Assembly: GCA_016935665.1 (NCBI GenBank)
Contig: JAFGQN010000022.1
Location: 1-53,475, forward strand
Length of the DNA: 53,475 bases
Reading direction: 5' to 3'
Source of the DNA: Deltaproteobacteria bacterium
GTDB lineage: Bacteria > Myxococcota_A > Polyangia > JAAYKL01
Position 1 is the first letter of the stretch. Every line of letters begins with the position of its first letter. Below, piece by piece: positions 1 to 9,363 of this stretch. The translations under genes were made by a program, and so were the position numbers. Below the pieces are notes generated by a model that worked only from the letters and a program-made list of their open reading frames with translations, was not told the origin of the DNA and searched no databases.

Positions 1-44
1 ATCCCCGGCCGAAAACTGGTTGCGGCGGCAGATAAACTACCGCC

Positions 45-515
45 CTACAATTTTTTTCTATCAATTTCGACTTTGCGATTGCCCTGTTTGTCCAGGGCGA
101 AAAATTTGGGATTCATGCTTTGTCGCTCTTCCAGGGATTGCGGTTTTTCTTTATGTGATTGCTTCAGCACAGCGTCCATTTCCATGAAAGTGTGTCCATT
201 TTTTCTCATTTCATCTGCGATTTCTTTTTCCTGCCTGGCTATATCTTCAAAAATCAGTTTTTCAAAAGCATTAGGCCGTATGTTTTCATGTGACACAGGC
301 AGGTAAAGCTTCAGCACTGCAATTTCGGGCATGGTGCCGTCTTTTTGAAAGTAGACATCCGGGCGCCGCACTGGTTGTGAGTGATTGCTTTTATACAGCC
401 ACACGCCTTTCCAGTTTGAAGCGTTCGCGGTGAGGAGTGCTTTTACCGGATTGCACAGGCAATACACAATTTTACTTTGTATATCATCAGGCGATTCCAG
501 CGGAATCACACTGGT
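45..515 (-). pseudogene. REP/IS200-type (Y1) transposase, C-terminal remnant
   Basis: The minus-strand frame carries the C-terminal half of a REP-associated/IS200-like transposase. A CNPVKALL motif is followed by a WKGVWLY-type segment, an RPDVYF segment, MPEIAVLKL and a basic tail, matching the layout of the large deltaproteobacterial members of that family (family knowledge). The N-terminal catalytic HUH/Tyr part is absent. Residues further upstream in the open frame (positions ~529-683) are antisense to a cbiZ remnant, so the true transposase similarity starts near 510-515. I infer a gene truncated at its 5' side by a deletion or recombination with the cobalamin locus. It cannot be an active transposase. 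Confidence 0.6.
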
Positions 516-528
516 TTTTTTTAGAGAC

Positions 529-1056
529 ACTGAAGTGGTGGTGGTCGCGACAGGTGGCGTGGAAACCAACGGCGGCCGTGCAGGTGACCCGGCAACGGTG
601 TATGAGTGCAATGGGAAATTCGAGCGCATCACCGGCGACTCGCCAACCCCCGGAACCATTAACACCATGATTTTTGTCAGCAAAGAGCTAACTAAAAGGC
701 GCGCTGGTCCGTTCTATCATTACTGCCACCGAAGCGAAGACTGCAGCGCTCCAGGAATGAAGTGTGCCGTCGCGATATTCAAATGGTCTGGCCACAGGTA
801 CGGGGACCGATCAGATTGGCGTGGCATGTCTGCTGGGCACCGGTCATCCCCTCCGTTCCTCAGGAAAGCATAGCAAGCTGGGCGAGCTGATTGGCGCCGC
901 GGTACGGGAGGCCATAAAGGAAACGCTTGTTCGGCAAAACGGACTGTCTCCGGAGAATCGATGTGATATGTCGGTTCATCTGCAACGTTTCGGCGGGTCT
1001 CTTTCGCAGCTGAAAGACGACATCGCCAGCGATTTAAATGAGCACGACGCTGAACT
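529..1056 (+). pseudogene. cbiZ: Adenosylcobinamide amidohydrolase (CbiZ), broken and 5'-truncated
   Basis: CbiZ cleaves the aminopropanol arm of (adenosyl)cobinamide during salvage of incomplete corrinoids. From 529 one frame reads VVVVATGGVETNGGRAGDPA, a CbiZ-like glycine-rich segment. At the A-run 694-697 the frame must shift by one base; the next frame continues GALVRSIITATEAKTAALQE, meets an in-frame TGA at 758-760, then resumes with SRYSNGLATGTGTDQIGVA and SGKHSKLGELIGAAVREA, the conserved CbiZ C-terminal half. The N-terminal part is missing at the junction with the transposase remnant. One frameshift plus one stop make it non-functional unless these are sequence errors. No intact cobalamin genes are nearby. 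Confidence 0.75.
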
Positions 1057-1185
1057 ACTGTGGTGGTCACCGGACGTGGCGCAACAGAAAAGCTAATTGA
1101 TTTGGCAGATTTGGTGACGGAGATGAAAGAAATAAAGCACCCGTATAAATCAGGGATAAGAGCGCAGCGGGGTGTTGAGTTCTGA
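1057..1185 (+). pseudogene. Corrinoid adenosyltransferase (CobA/CobO/BtuR) C-terminal tail remnant
   Basis: After a further one-base shift at the TGTGGTGG stretch (1059-1066), the frame reads [18 protein letters not shown], then [19 protein letters not shown] and VEF before a TGA at 1183-1185. The TGRxA, ADLVTEM, IKHPY and GIxAQxGxE motifs are the hallmark end of ATP:corrinoid adenosyltransferases, which attach the adenosyl group to cobalamin precursors (family knowledge). The P-loop N-terminal part is absent and the tail is joined to CbiZ sequence. I infer an internal deletion between neighbouring cbiZ and cobA genes. A natural CbiZ-CobA fusion is possible but would need the missing ~130 residues. 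Confidence 0.7.
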
Positions 1186-1194
1186 CAGGTTCGA

Positions 1195-2889
1195 TTAAAG
1201 CTCCCGGGGATAGCTCCATGCCATGATGCCGCCTTCCATTACTTTCACATTGGTATATCCGGCATGTTGTATGATCAGCGCCGCTTCATACCCTCGCAAT
1301 GAAATTTTACAAAAGCAGATAATTTCAGCATCTTTGTTGTCCGGTAATTCATTCAGCCGCTGGCGCAATGCGCCAAGGGGGATAAGCACTTCTCCTATAC
1401 CCAGACGCATCTGTTCGTATTCATCCGGCCCGCGGGCGTCGAGTAAAAATGGGGCATCTTTGCAGGAGACTCTTTCCTTAACATACTCAGCCGTCACGCC
1501 TTTCATATGACCATCCAGTTTGTTCTGCATAATGTGCGCAGATGCAATGAAATGATCGATGGCCAGCGAAAATGGCGGTGCATACGGCAAATCGGCAACA
1601 GCAATATCATCCACTGTCATGCCGCCCATAATCGCCATTGCGGCAGTGGCAATCTGTTTGCTTACGTCGCCGGGGCCGATGCTCTGATATCCCAAAATCT
1701 TCCTGCTGTTTTTATCTGCAACCATTTTGCTGACCAACAGTTTGCCCTGCATAAAACCGGGCTTGTCAGGGCTGGCATTAACAATTGTTTCCACGTCATG
1801 ACCGGCCTGCCTTGCGGTTATCTCGTCCATGCCGGTGGCGCCGGCCGCATAATCAAACACCTGACAGATACCTGTCTGAATCGTTCCTTTGAATTCCGCA
1901 TGGTTTCCATTGACGCAATTTTCCGCGGCAACCCGTCCCTGCAGATTCGCCAAATCACCAAAGGGCGCATGTACCCGCTTGCCGGTCAACATATGCAGGG
2001 ATTCAACGCAATCCCCGGCGGCATAAATATCAGCGTCACTGGTTTGCATATATTTATCAACCACAATTCCTCCCGCCTCACCAATTTTCAATCCGGCCTT
2101 TTTCGCCAGCGCCACATTGGGCGTCACACCAATGGCCACAACGGCCAGCTCACACGGCAACTCGGTGCCATTTTGCAGCTTCACACCGGATAACCTGCCA
2201 TCGAGGCCCAAAAACGCACTGACCCCGTTTTCCCGAATCACATGCACTTTTTTGCTTTGCAAATGATTGGCCACCAGCCTGGACAAATCCGATGAAAGGA
2301 AAGTTAAAATCTCCGGCAGCATTTCAACGATAGTTACTTCAATATCTGCCAGATGCAGCGCTTCGCAGGTTTCAATGCCAATCAACCCGCCCCCCACCAC
2401 AACGGCCCGTCTTATCTTTTTTTCATCCCGAATTTTACGCAGATAATCCGCATCCTGAATGGAAACAAGCGTTGATACGCCGTCAAGATCAATACCTTCA
2501 ATTGGCGGTTTCTTTGCCGTCGCCCCGGTGCAGACAATCAGTTTGTCGTAATCCACCCACTGTATATCTCCGGAATCCAGATGCTGACATTTGACGCACT
2601 TCCTCTCGCGGTCGATTTCAATGGCTTCGGTACGGGTATACGCAATAACATCCTTCGCCTTCTTGAAAAAACCCGGATCTCTCGTCACCCCAGTGGGAGT
2701 CGCCAACAGCATATTCCTGTCATCAAAAAAGCCGCCGACATAATATGGATAACCGCAGGAAGCCATGGAAAGGTCCGCCGACTTTTGAATCAATGTAATT
2801 TCCGCGCTCATATTAAGACGCCGCGCTTTCGCCGCTGCCTTGGGACCCGCAGCAGACCCGCCTATTACAACTATCTTCTGATTTTGCAT
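1195..2889 (-). CDS. CoA-disulfide reductase-like flavoprotein with C-terminal rhodanese domain
   Basis: This 564-residue protein is a pyridine nucleotide-disulfide oxidoreductase of the CoADR/NADH oxidase/persulfide reductase branch. An N-terminal FAD-binding GGSAAG lies at residues 10-15. The single redox Cys sits in ASCGYPYY (Cys45), as in CoADR-type enzymes that use CoA or a CoA persulfide. A second, NAD-binding glycine motif (VVVGGGLIGIE) lies near 165-175 and a dimerisation domain follows. The last ~100 residues form a rhodanese-like domain with a CFCKISLRGYEAA active loop. CoADR-Rhd fusions reduce CoA-persulfides or polysulfides with NAD(P)H; the exact substrate here is inferred. It ends only 9 bases from the cobA remnant and is transcribed away from the gene at 3386. 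Confidence 0.85.
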   Translation of the reverse strand: MQNQKIVVIGGSAAGPKAAAKARRLNMSAEITLIQKSADLSMASCGYPYYVGGFFDDRNMLLATPTGVTRDPGFFKKAKDVIAYTRTEAIEIDRERKCVKCQHLDSGDIQWVDYDKLIVCTGATAKKPPIEGIDLDGVSTLVSIQDADYLRKIRDEKKIRRAVVVGGGLIGIETCEALHLADIEVTIVEMLPEILTFLSSDLSRLVANHLQSKKVHVIRENGVSAFLGLDGRLSGVKLQNGTELPCELAVVAIGVTPNVALAKKAGLKIGEAGGIVVDKYMQTSDADIYAAGDCVESLHMLTGKRVHAPFGDLANLQGRVAAENCVNGNHAEFKGTIQTGICQVFDYAAGATGMDEITARQAGHDVETIVNASPDKPGFMQGKLLVSKMVADKNSRKILGYQSIGPGDVSKQIATAAMAIMGGMTVDDIAVADLPYAPPFSLAIDHFIASAHIMQNKLDGHMKGVTAEYVKERVSCKDAPFLLDARGPDEYEQMRLGIGEVLIPLGALRQRLNELPDNKDAEIICFCKISLRGYEAALIIQHAGYTNVKVMEGGIMAWSYPREL

Positions 2890-3385
2890 TCTATTTGCTT
2901 CCTTTGTTTCAGGTTCACAATTACTGGTGTATGTTCTGTGTCCTTAACAACAAATGCGTAAAAGACGTTCCGAATTAAGCAAGGTGCATACCACATGAAA
3001 AACAGCGAAAATCCGTGGAAAAAAGAGTATAAAAAACACCACACTTGCAACAATATGTTTCACATTGGTGCAGATTGCCGCATCATTTTCTTAAAAACGA
3101 TATAAATTTGATTCAACCTATTTTCGCACCAGAAAACCATCTCTGCGGCCCATAGTGCAGCGGATTTGCCGGTACCCACTCCGGACTGTACATACGTTGC
3201 TCGCAGCACGTGCCGTTTGCTCTCCCAATTGAAAAAGACTGTAATTCAATCTAATCAGTATTGTCATAATTGTCATACTGTTCACTGAGTGTGAAACATT
3301 TATTTTCGACAACGATAAATCATTGTACGAATGTCGCATTTTTTTAATGATTCCCTTGTCACATGTCTTGAAAGGATTCGCGCCA
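2890..3385. other. Divergent intergenic region, ~500 bases, no gene recognised
   Basis: This region separates the divergent CoADR-like and 3386-5101 genes. I see no convincing reading frame. It holds a near-perfect inverted repeat (CAATATG, 3 bases, CACATTG) at 3051-3067 and two direct copies of ATTGTCATA near 3260-3281. Either could be a regulator site, but neither matches an operator I can name. The size suggests two separate promoters. Confidence 0.4.
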
Positions 3386-5101
3386 ATGGAATGCCGTAAA
3401 AACGAGAATATCCACGATGTCTATTTCGAAACGATCGTGACAGTACTAGGTGTGGTGTATGCTCACCGGAAAACACCCGACGGAGGTGACCTGTATTTGA
3501 CCCCCCATGGAATGAACCATGCCAAACAGCTTGAGGTCAATAACTGGCGCACCCCAAATTGGTTTGCAGAAAAACGCGAGCGGCTGGAAGGAACCAGCAC
3601 GGTCTATCGCGTACCCACCAAACCAGTTGATGGTAAATCGATTGATTTGGTTGTAAAGAACTGTCGCGTGGGCGAAGATGTGCCTGGTGATACACAGACG
3701 CTGCTCTCAATCCTGAATGCCGAATTCAACAGCCCCTGGGAGGAATTCAGTTTGACGACGGAACTTCGCGAGGGAAAGTATGGCGACCCGCAAATATCTA
3801 TACATACGCAGGATCCGCTTGCGATTTATATTCCTTCGGAAACCATGCAACTCTGGCAAAGTGGCAGATCCCGGGACCGACTAAAACGAGTCACTGCACG
3901 TCATCCCGGTATCGAAATTGATATACTGCGGCAATACCAGCTTATCTATGGCTGGATTCCCGGAAACGATTTGGTGGAATGTCTGCACCTGACAAATGCA
4001 TCTGACGATGAGCTGCAACAAATCGCCGTTCGGTTGACTCATAAAAGCATTGATGCAATGGCGATTAAAGGTTTCGAGGTCGCAGATATGAAACCTTCCC
4101 ATATTATCATTGATGAGGCCGATGTGACGACGCTTCTTTCATTTGATGTCACCGGTAGCGATGGCGTCGCCTTTCTCGAAAAGCTCATCGATGATGGTCA
4201 ATACAGCATCGTGGATTATGAGTTGCTGGCGCGCACGTCCGAGTATAACGGGGAGGTAAATGGCAGGCGGCGTCAGACATATCTCGATGTACAGCGCGAC
4301 AGGTTTAAAATCGCATCATTGCCATCGTTTCTAAAATCAACAACAATTATGGATGTACCATATATTTATGGACACTGCGAAAGCACCAATGGCTGTCTGT
4401 GGGTCGTGGGCCGAAATGGTCAACTCTTTGATTACTTCTTACCGGAGCGATGGCGCTGCACCACTGCATGGATGCTGTCTGAAGATTCAGATATTTTTTA
4501 TACGCTAACCAAAGATCATATTCATCTGGTATGGAAAATATCACGAGTGGGCGAGCGGCCTGTGCCAAAGCCGCATCACTCCCGTGCAAAAGAGATTGTG
4601 GGCTTCGGGTTCAACAGTCCGTTTGAAGAGTTTGCCATTGCTCATGACCTTGCAAAAAAGGGTGTTGGGGTGGTATATGTGCGGGCCATTTATCGCACAG
4701 GCAGTCTTAATGTAGATGCAACCGAGGATTACAGCCGCTACCAAAGTCATGAAAAGCTGCTTTCGCCGGACGGCGAGCCGGTACTTCAAAACAGCTACAA
4801 CTACATTACATTGCGCGGGTATTTTAATGGGCCGGATGACTGGGTGGCCAAAAATCACTGCGCCCTGTGTCGTCCGGTGAATTTGTCAAAAGCAGTCCAT
4901 TCCGGATTGATAACGCAAAGCGAAGCCACGGCGTATGTGGATAGAATGCTTAACGCGTTATATCGTTCAGGCTATGACGGTTCGTTTTTGTCAATAGATG
5001 ACTACCTGATTGCGGTAACCCTCGAAAACACATTGCTGAAAACCGACAGTGGCGATGTGGATGTTCGTATTTGCAACTTCGAACGAATACAGCGTCGATA
5101 A
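3386..5101 (+). CDS. Unrecognised protein with two kinase-like halves
   Basis: This is a 571-residue cytoplasmic-looking protein with no signal peptide. The ATG at 3386 is preferred over earlier starts because a GAAAGGA ribosome site lies 9 bases upstream. I do not recognise a named family. Two segments resemble each other: residues 89-130 (VVKNCRVGED ... FNSPWEEF ... ELREG) and 382-426 (VWKISRVGER ... FNSPFEEF ... DLAKKG). Each looks like a protein-kinase N-lobe (beta-3 Lys, then a helix with Glu). After the first, DMKPSHIII (residues 234-242) resembles the kinase catalytic loop DLKPxN with His for Asn, and VDYELLxRT follows at ~277. It may be a divergent kinase or pseudokinase; the catalytic HRD His is not evident. 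Substrate unknown. Confidence 0.6.
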   Translation: MECRKNENIHDVYFETIVTVLGVVYAHRKTPDGGDLYLTPHGMNHAKQLEVNNWRTPNWFAEKRERLEGTSTVYRVPTKPVDGKSIDLVVKNCRVGEDVPGDTQTLLSILNAEFNSPWEEFSLTTELREGKYGDPQISIHTQDPLAIYIPSETMQLWQSGRSRDRLKRVTARHPGIEIDILRQYQLIYGWIPGNDLVECLHLTNASDDELQQIAVRLTHKSIDAMAIKGFEVADMKPSHIIIDEADVTTLLSFDVTGSDGVAFLEKLIDDGQYSIVDYELLARTSEYNGEVNGRRRQTYLDVQRDRFKIASLPSFLKSTTIMDVPYIYGHCESTNGCLWVVGRNGQLFDYFLPERWRCTTAWMLSEDSDIFYTLTKDHIHLVWKISRVGERPVPKPHHSRAKEIVGFGFNSPFEEFAIAHDLAKKGVGVVYVRAIYRTGSLNVDATEDYSRYQSHEKLLSPDGEPVLQNSYNYITLRGYFNGPDDWVAKNHCALCRPVNLSKAVHSGLITQSEATAYVDRMLNALYRSGYDGSFLSIDDYLIAVTLENTLLKTDSGDVDVRICNFERIQRR

Positions 5102-5288
5102 TAAATAAATCGACACCGATATGACATAGCCACAAATTTTTTTATCTGAAATCTTCACGGTTGGCAAAGTTGTTTTCATAATCCCTGCATGGCATTTCCT
5201 TTCGTTACGAGAACAACAACACAATGTTTGTGGGCAGGGCATGAAAACGATGTGAAGATTATCCGAAGTTTCCAACAGGAGGGGCTCC

Positions 5289-7202
5289 ATGAACAAAAAC
5301 GTTAGCAGTGAACAGTATACGGATGTTTTGAAGCGCAAGATGAGTGATGCCAGCTTTGACAAGCTTACCGCACTGAAGAATCAAAAATTAATGGCGTTCG
5401 TTGGCTTTTTTGCAGACCATTGCGACCCAAAAAGTATTTATGTGTGCAACGACAGTGCGGAAGATGTGAACTATGTCCGCCAAAAAGCGATTGCCCTTGG
5501 TGAAGAGGAGGTTTTGGCGCAGTCGGAACAAACCATTCACTGGGATGGGTATGGAGATCAGGCGCGCGATAAAGAAAACACTCGATTTTTGGTATATAAA
5601 GAGAATTTTCCCAAAATGAAGGCGCTCAATTCCATTGAGTACGAAGCGGGATACGCCGAAATAATGTCTATCTCTAAAGGAATTATGAAAGGCAAGGATG
5701 TCGTGGTGCAGTTTTTTTCCGAAGGCCCCACAGAGAGTCCCTTTACCATTCCCTGCATCCAATTCACCGATAGCTGGTACGTGGCCCACTCTGAGTTTAT
5801 TTTGTATCGTTCGGCGTATACCCACTTTTTAAAAATGAAAGATGCCGAAAAAGACAATTTTTACAGATTTATTCATTCCGCGGGCGAACTCGACAATCGC
5901 GGCTGTTCCGTTAATCTCGACAAACGCCGTATTTACATGGATACACAAAACAACATTGTTTACTCCATGAACGATCAATATGCGGGGAATTCGATTGGTT
6001 TAAAAAAACATTCGATGCGGCTTGCCATTAATCAGTCGGGAAAAGAGGGTTGGCTTTGCGAGCATATGTTCGTAATGGCGGCTGTCGATGATGAAAAAAA
6101 ACGTAAAACTTATTTTTGCGGGGCATATCCGTCCGCCTGCGGCAAGACGTCAACGGCAATGATTCCCGGTGAAAAAATAGTCGGCGACGATATCGCGTAT
6201 TTCAGAAATATTAACGGCGAGTTTCGCGCGGTGAATGTGGAGTTTGGCATGTTTGGCATTATCAAGGATGTGAACGCCAAGGATGACCCCGTGATTTTTG
6301 AGAATCTGATGAAAAACCAGGAAGTGATTTTCTCCAACATATTGGTGGGACCCGATCAAAAGCCCTACTGGCTTGGCATGGGTGTGAATGCGCCGTCAAA
6401 AGGTCGCAATCATTTTGGTCAGTGGAAAAAAGGTGTGACTGACGACAAAGGAAATGAAGTCGGGCTTGCACACGGCAATGCCCGTTATACCATGCGACTG
6501 GACTATCTCGACAACATCGACAGGGAAGGTTTCGAGGCGAAGGATGGCGTGAAGGTGGAAGGCATTCTGTACGGCGGTCGCGATAGCGATACCACGGTTC
6601 CGGTGGAGGAATCGCCCAACTGGAAAGACGGTATTCTGCTGAAGGCGGCAACGCTCGAATCAGAAACCACCAGCGCGACGCTGGGCGCCGAAGGTGTTCG
6701 CAAGCCAAGCCCCATGGCCAATCTGGATTTTATTTCATATCCGCTGGGCACATATACGCTCAACAATATTGAGTTTGGTGAGAGCGTTTCGAATGCACCC
6801 AAGGTGTTCAGCAACAACTACTTTATGAGAAATCCCGCTGGCGATTTCATGACCAGCAAACTTGCCAAGAAGGTATGGCTGCATTGGGCGGAGGGAAGAA
6901 TCCACGGAGAGTATGATGCCATCGATACGCCTACCGGAAAGATTCCACTGTATGCGGATTTGAAAGCATTGTTTAAAAAGCATCTGAATGAAGAATTTTC
7001 AGAGGCCGACTATACATACCTGTTTACTTTTCGCTGTGGCAAGTGGGTGGAGAAACTGGAGAGGACAAAGGCTTTCTATCAGAAAATGGATGCAGAAGCG
7101 CCCAGGGAGCTGTTTGATTACTGGGATGCAGCCATAACAAGAATAAAGGCAGCGCAGGAAAAATACGGCAATGAAATAAAACCTGGTGATTTTAAGGGAT
7201 AA
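5289..7202 (+). CDS. pckG: Phosphoenolpyruvate carboxykinase (GTP)
   Basis: PEP carboxykinase (GTP) interconverts oxaloacetate + GTP and PEP + GDP + CO2, linking the TCA cycle with gluconeogenesis or, in anaerobes, CO2 fixation onto PEP. At 637 residues it has the normal length for the GTP class. The P-loop GAYPSACGKTST lies at ~277-288. Downstream come the GDDIAYF metal-binding and FGMFGIIKDVN segments and a conserved RNHFGQWKKG region. The ATG at 5289 has a strong AGGAGG site just upstream (5278-5283). It stands alone on the plus strand and is convergent with the MBL-fold gene. A perfect 14-bp palindrome (7228-7241) lies between the two ends. Confidence 0.95.
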   Translation: MNKNVSSEQYTDVLKRKMSDASFDKLTALKNQKLMAFVGFFADHCDPKSIYVCNDSAEDVNYVRQKAIALGEEEVLAQSEQTIHWDGYGDQARDKENTRFLVYKENFPKMKALNSIEYEAGYAEIMSISKGIMKGKDVVVQFFSEGPTESPFTIPCIQFTDSWYVAHSEFILYRSAYTHFLKMKDAEKDNFYRFIHSAGELDNRGCSVNLDKRRIYMDTQNNIVYSMNDQYAGNSIGLKKHSMRLAINQSGKEGWLCEHMFVMAAVDDEKKRKTYFCGAYPSACGKTSTAMIPGEKIVGDDIAYFRNINGEFRAVNVEFGMFGIIKDVNAKDDPVIFENLMKNQEVIFSNILVGPDQKPYWLGMGVNAPSKGRNHFGQWKKGVTDDKGNEVGLAHGNARYTMRLDYLDNIDREGFEAKDGVKVEGILYGGRDSDTTVPVEESPNWKDGILLKAATLESETTSATLGAEGVRKPSPMANLDFISYPLGTYTLNNIEFGESVSNAPKVFSNNYFMRNPAGDFMTSKLAKKVWLHWAEGRIHGEYDAIDTPTGKIPLYADLKALFKKHLNEEFSEADYTYLFTFRCGKWVEKLERTKAFYQKMDAEAPRELFDYWDAAITRIKAAQEKYGNEIKPGDFKG

Positions 7203-7238
7203 CTCCCGGATTCCGCTTTTAAAGGCGTGACAAGCTTG

Positions 7239-8120
7239 TCATTGTAAAAGGAGCTTCACGTTCTTGCCGTTACCGGTCACCGGGAATCGAAAAACGCTGC
7301 CAGCCAAACACGGTTTTATGCTGGATGGGAACTCGTGCTCCAGTTTTTCAATTGCAGCCTGCCCTGTGCAGTGACAGGGGATGAGGATGTCCGGATTGAG
7401 AAGGCGAAGGTCTTTCACGGTTTTTTCCATCCGTTGTTTCGATGCGTTTACCAGATGAAAGCCCCCGATTACCGCGTGTAAATGACTCTCCCCACTGATT
7501 TCGAGTGCATATCTTAATGTGTTGATAATTCCGGCATGGCAGCAACCGGCAACGACCACCAGACCGCATTCAGTGCGCAGCCACAACGCCATGTCATCTT
7601 CTATTAAATCCGGATGAGACCCGGTTTCATTCACAAAGAAGGGGCCTCCGGTATCTTCATAGTTGGTTTGGCGCGGTATTTTTCCGGTTACCCCCATGTT
7701 ATCGGCGATGAGAGTTGGTGACGTCGTCCAGGTTGTGTCCACCGGATGCCATATCATTGCCTCGTGGGAAATCTGAGTCATAGCGATGGACCTGGCGACA
7801 TTGTCGGAAACGGAATATCTTGGAATGGACACATCGGGATGGGCAAACAATCTGGCGCTTTGAGCCATTGAAAGGGCATACGGCAACCCGCCCGTATGGT
7901 CATAGTGACCATGGCTTAATACGATCGTGTCGGTTTTGCTTATATCAATGTTGAGTCTATGAACGTTTTCCTTGAACGCCGGTCCCTGTCCGGTATCAAA
8001 CAGCACTGTCTGTTCGTTGGATTCAATCCACAGGGAAAATCCATGTTCGCTGATCAGATTTGGATTTGCAGTATTGTCCACAACCACGGTAAGGCGGATT
8101 TCATTTGTTGTTTTTGTCAT
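7239..8120 (-). CDS. MBL-fold metallo-hydrolase (dihydropterin/RFA-P synthase-like branch)
   Basis: This 293-residue metallo-beta-lactamase-fold enzyme carries the metal motif SHGHYDHTGG (residues 69-78), a later GCCHAG segment and GGFHL, giving the usual two-metal His/Asp set. The arrangement resembles the archaeal-type MBL proteins annotated as 7,8-dihydropterin-6-methyl-aminobenzene-phosphate synthase, a label that is weak for function in bacteria (family knowledge). It starts 25 bases after the VKOR-DsbA gene ends and is the last gene of the minus-strand operon that begins at the NifX-like gene. No signal peptide is seen, so it should act in the cytoplasm. Confidence 0.8.
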   Translation of the reverse strand: MTKTTNEIRLTVVVDNTANPNLISEHGFSLWIESNEQTVLFDTGQGPAFKENVHRLNIDISKTDTIVLSHGHYDHTGGLPYALSMAQSARLFAHPDVSIPRYSVSDNVARSIAMTQISHEAMIWHPVDTTWTTSPTLIADNMGVTGKIPRQTNYEDTGGPFFVNETGSHPDLIEDDMALWLRTECGLVVVAGCCHAGIINTLRYALEISGESHLHAVIGGFHLVNASKQRMEKTVKDLRLLNPDILIPCHCTGQAAIEKLEHEFPSSIKPCLAGSVFRFPVTGNGKNVKLLLQ

Positions 8121-8144
8121 TGATACACTTTCTATGGCAAAGAT

Positions 8145-9347
8145 TTATCGATGAGCCATGGGGGAATGAAGCATCTTCTCAAATTCTTCTTCCGGGATTT
8201 TTCCCATAAACTTTTTATTGTTGATAATAAAAGTTGGCGTGCCGCTCAGTTTCTGCTTCATGCTTTCTTCAACGTCGGCCCTGATGCGTTTTGTAACCCC
8301 ATCCGTTTCAAGACACTTTTTAAATTCCGAGCGATTCAATCCCAGCCGTACGGCAATCTCCATGGGGTTGACGTCTTTGGTATTGATGCTTTTCTGAATG
8401 GAAAAGAGTGCATCGTTCATTTCCCAAAACATGCCCTGCAGGGCGGCACATTCCGCAGCCTTTGCAAACTCGCACGCACGTTTGTGAAATGGCCGATGCA
8501 GCTCCGGATGACACGCCATATCCAGTGGCAGGTGACGGTGCACCAATCTGATTTTTTTGGGGAACCTGGCAACCCACAAGCGCACATTTTTGTGGGCAGT
8601 GCGACAGTAGGGACATTCGTAGTCTGAAAATTCCACTACGGTAACCATCGGGTTCGTTGCGCCGATCCAGTTGTGACCGTTTTCGGTACCAGACTTCAGC
8701 GGAGGAATCTCTGACCATCCGGGTGTGTGCCAATATGTGGGCATGAATACAAACAACACGCCCAGTATACCAATAGCGGCAGTGACCAGTCCGAAAAACA
8801 GAACAGGTCTCAAGAACAGTGCGTGCAGGTCATCCCCAATCAGTTGCCCAACTGGGACGTGGATCTTTCGCCATCCAACAAGGGTCGTTGCCAGCAGTAA
8901 AAGATTGATGGCGTAGGATGCCATGCAAAACAGACATAGCGAATCGATACGCGTGTGGGAGATATACGCCAGCGCTGCGGAAGCAGCCACGGAAAAAGTG
9001 GCCAGCAAAAACAAAATGCCCATGCCAAAGGTGGAATGAAGCCGCTTGCTGTGCAGCGCCCACGCGGCAAAAAAGCCCATCACTATATACCCGACAATTC
9101 CCCAGACAGACACCGGCAGTCCCCAAAATACCGAATATGGCGAAAATGCAACCGTTTCGCAATTGACGCCTTCGCTGACCGCACAAATGGAGTGATATTC
9201 CGGGTCGGTATGAACAGATACATGGATTTGTGTCAGTTTAACGGATACAAAAATTCCCAGAAGGCAAAAAAGCAAAACAAACCACATGGGCCAGCCTGGA
9301 AAGGCGGTTTGATTTTGATTGCCGTATGTTTGACAATTCAAAGTCAT
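8145..9347 (-). CDS. VKOR-DsbA fusion: membrane quinone-linked disulfide-generating protein
   Basis: This 400-residue protein joins a vitamin K epoxide reductase domain to a DsbA-like thioredoxin domain. The VKOR part has loop cysteines Cys55 and Cys63, the invariant Ser/Trp region, about five membrane helices and the CLFC active pair (138-141). The C-terminal domain carries SDYECPYCRT with the CPYC pair at 245-248. Such fusions oxidise periplasmic thiols and pass electrons to quinone. The start at 9347 has a TAGGAGT ribosome site, and only 16 bases separate it from the upstream ferredoxin gene. It is unusual to find this in a NifX/ferredoxin operon; it may supply disulfides under the same sigma-54 control. 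Confidence 0.88.
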   Translation of the reverse strand: MTLNCQTYGNQNQTAFPGWPMWFVLLFCLLGIFVSVKLTQIHVSVHTDPEYHSICAVSEGVNCETVAFSPYSVFWGLPVSVWGIVGYIVMGFFAAWALHSKRLHSTFGMGILFLLATFSVAASAALAYISHTRIDSLCLFCMASYAINLLLLATTLVGWRKIHVPVGQLIGDDLHALFLRPVLFFGLVTAAIGILGVLFVFMPTYWHTPGWSEIPPLKSGTENGHNWIGATNPMVTVVEFSDYECPYCRTAHKNVRLWVARFPKKIRLVHRHLPLDMACHPELHRPFHKRACEFAKAAECAALQGMFWEMNDALFSIQKSINTKDVNPMEIAVRLGLNRSEFKKCLETDGVTKRIRADVEESMKQKLSGTPTFIINNKKFMGKIPEEEFEKMLHSPMAHR

Positions 9348-9363
9348 TCAAGACTCCTAAAAT

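Noticed and set aside
720-1070. A 116-residue minus-strand frame opposite cbiZ
   Set aside because: It is fully explained as the antisense of the cbiZ remnant and has an Arg-rich, non-protein-like composition.
3323-3385. An in-frame upstream start for the kinase-like protein
   Set aside because: The ATG at 3386 has a proper ribosome site, while the added 21 residues have none and look like intergenic sequence.
7228-7241. A perfect 14-bp palindrome (TGACAAGCTTGTCA) between convergent genes
   Set aside because: No T-run on either side and it overlaps the MBL stop codon. It may help end transcription, but there is too little to call a terminator.
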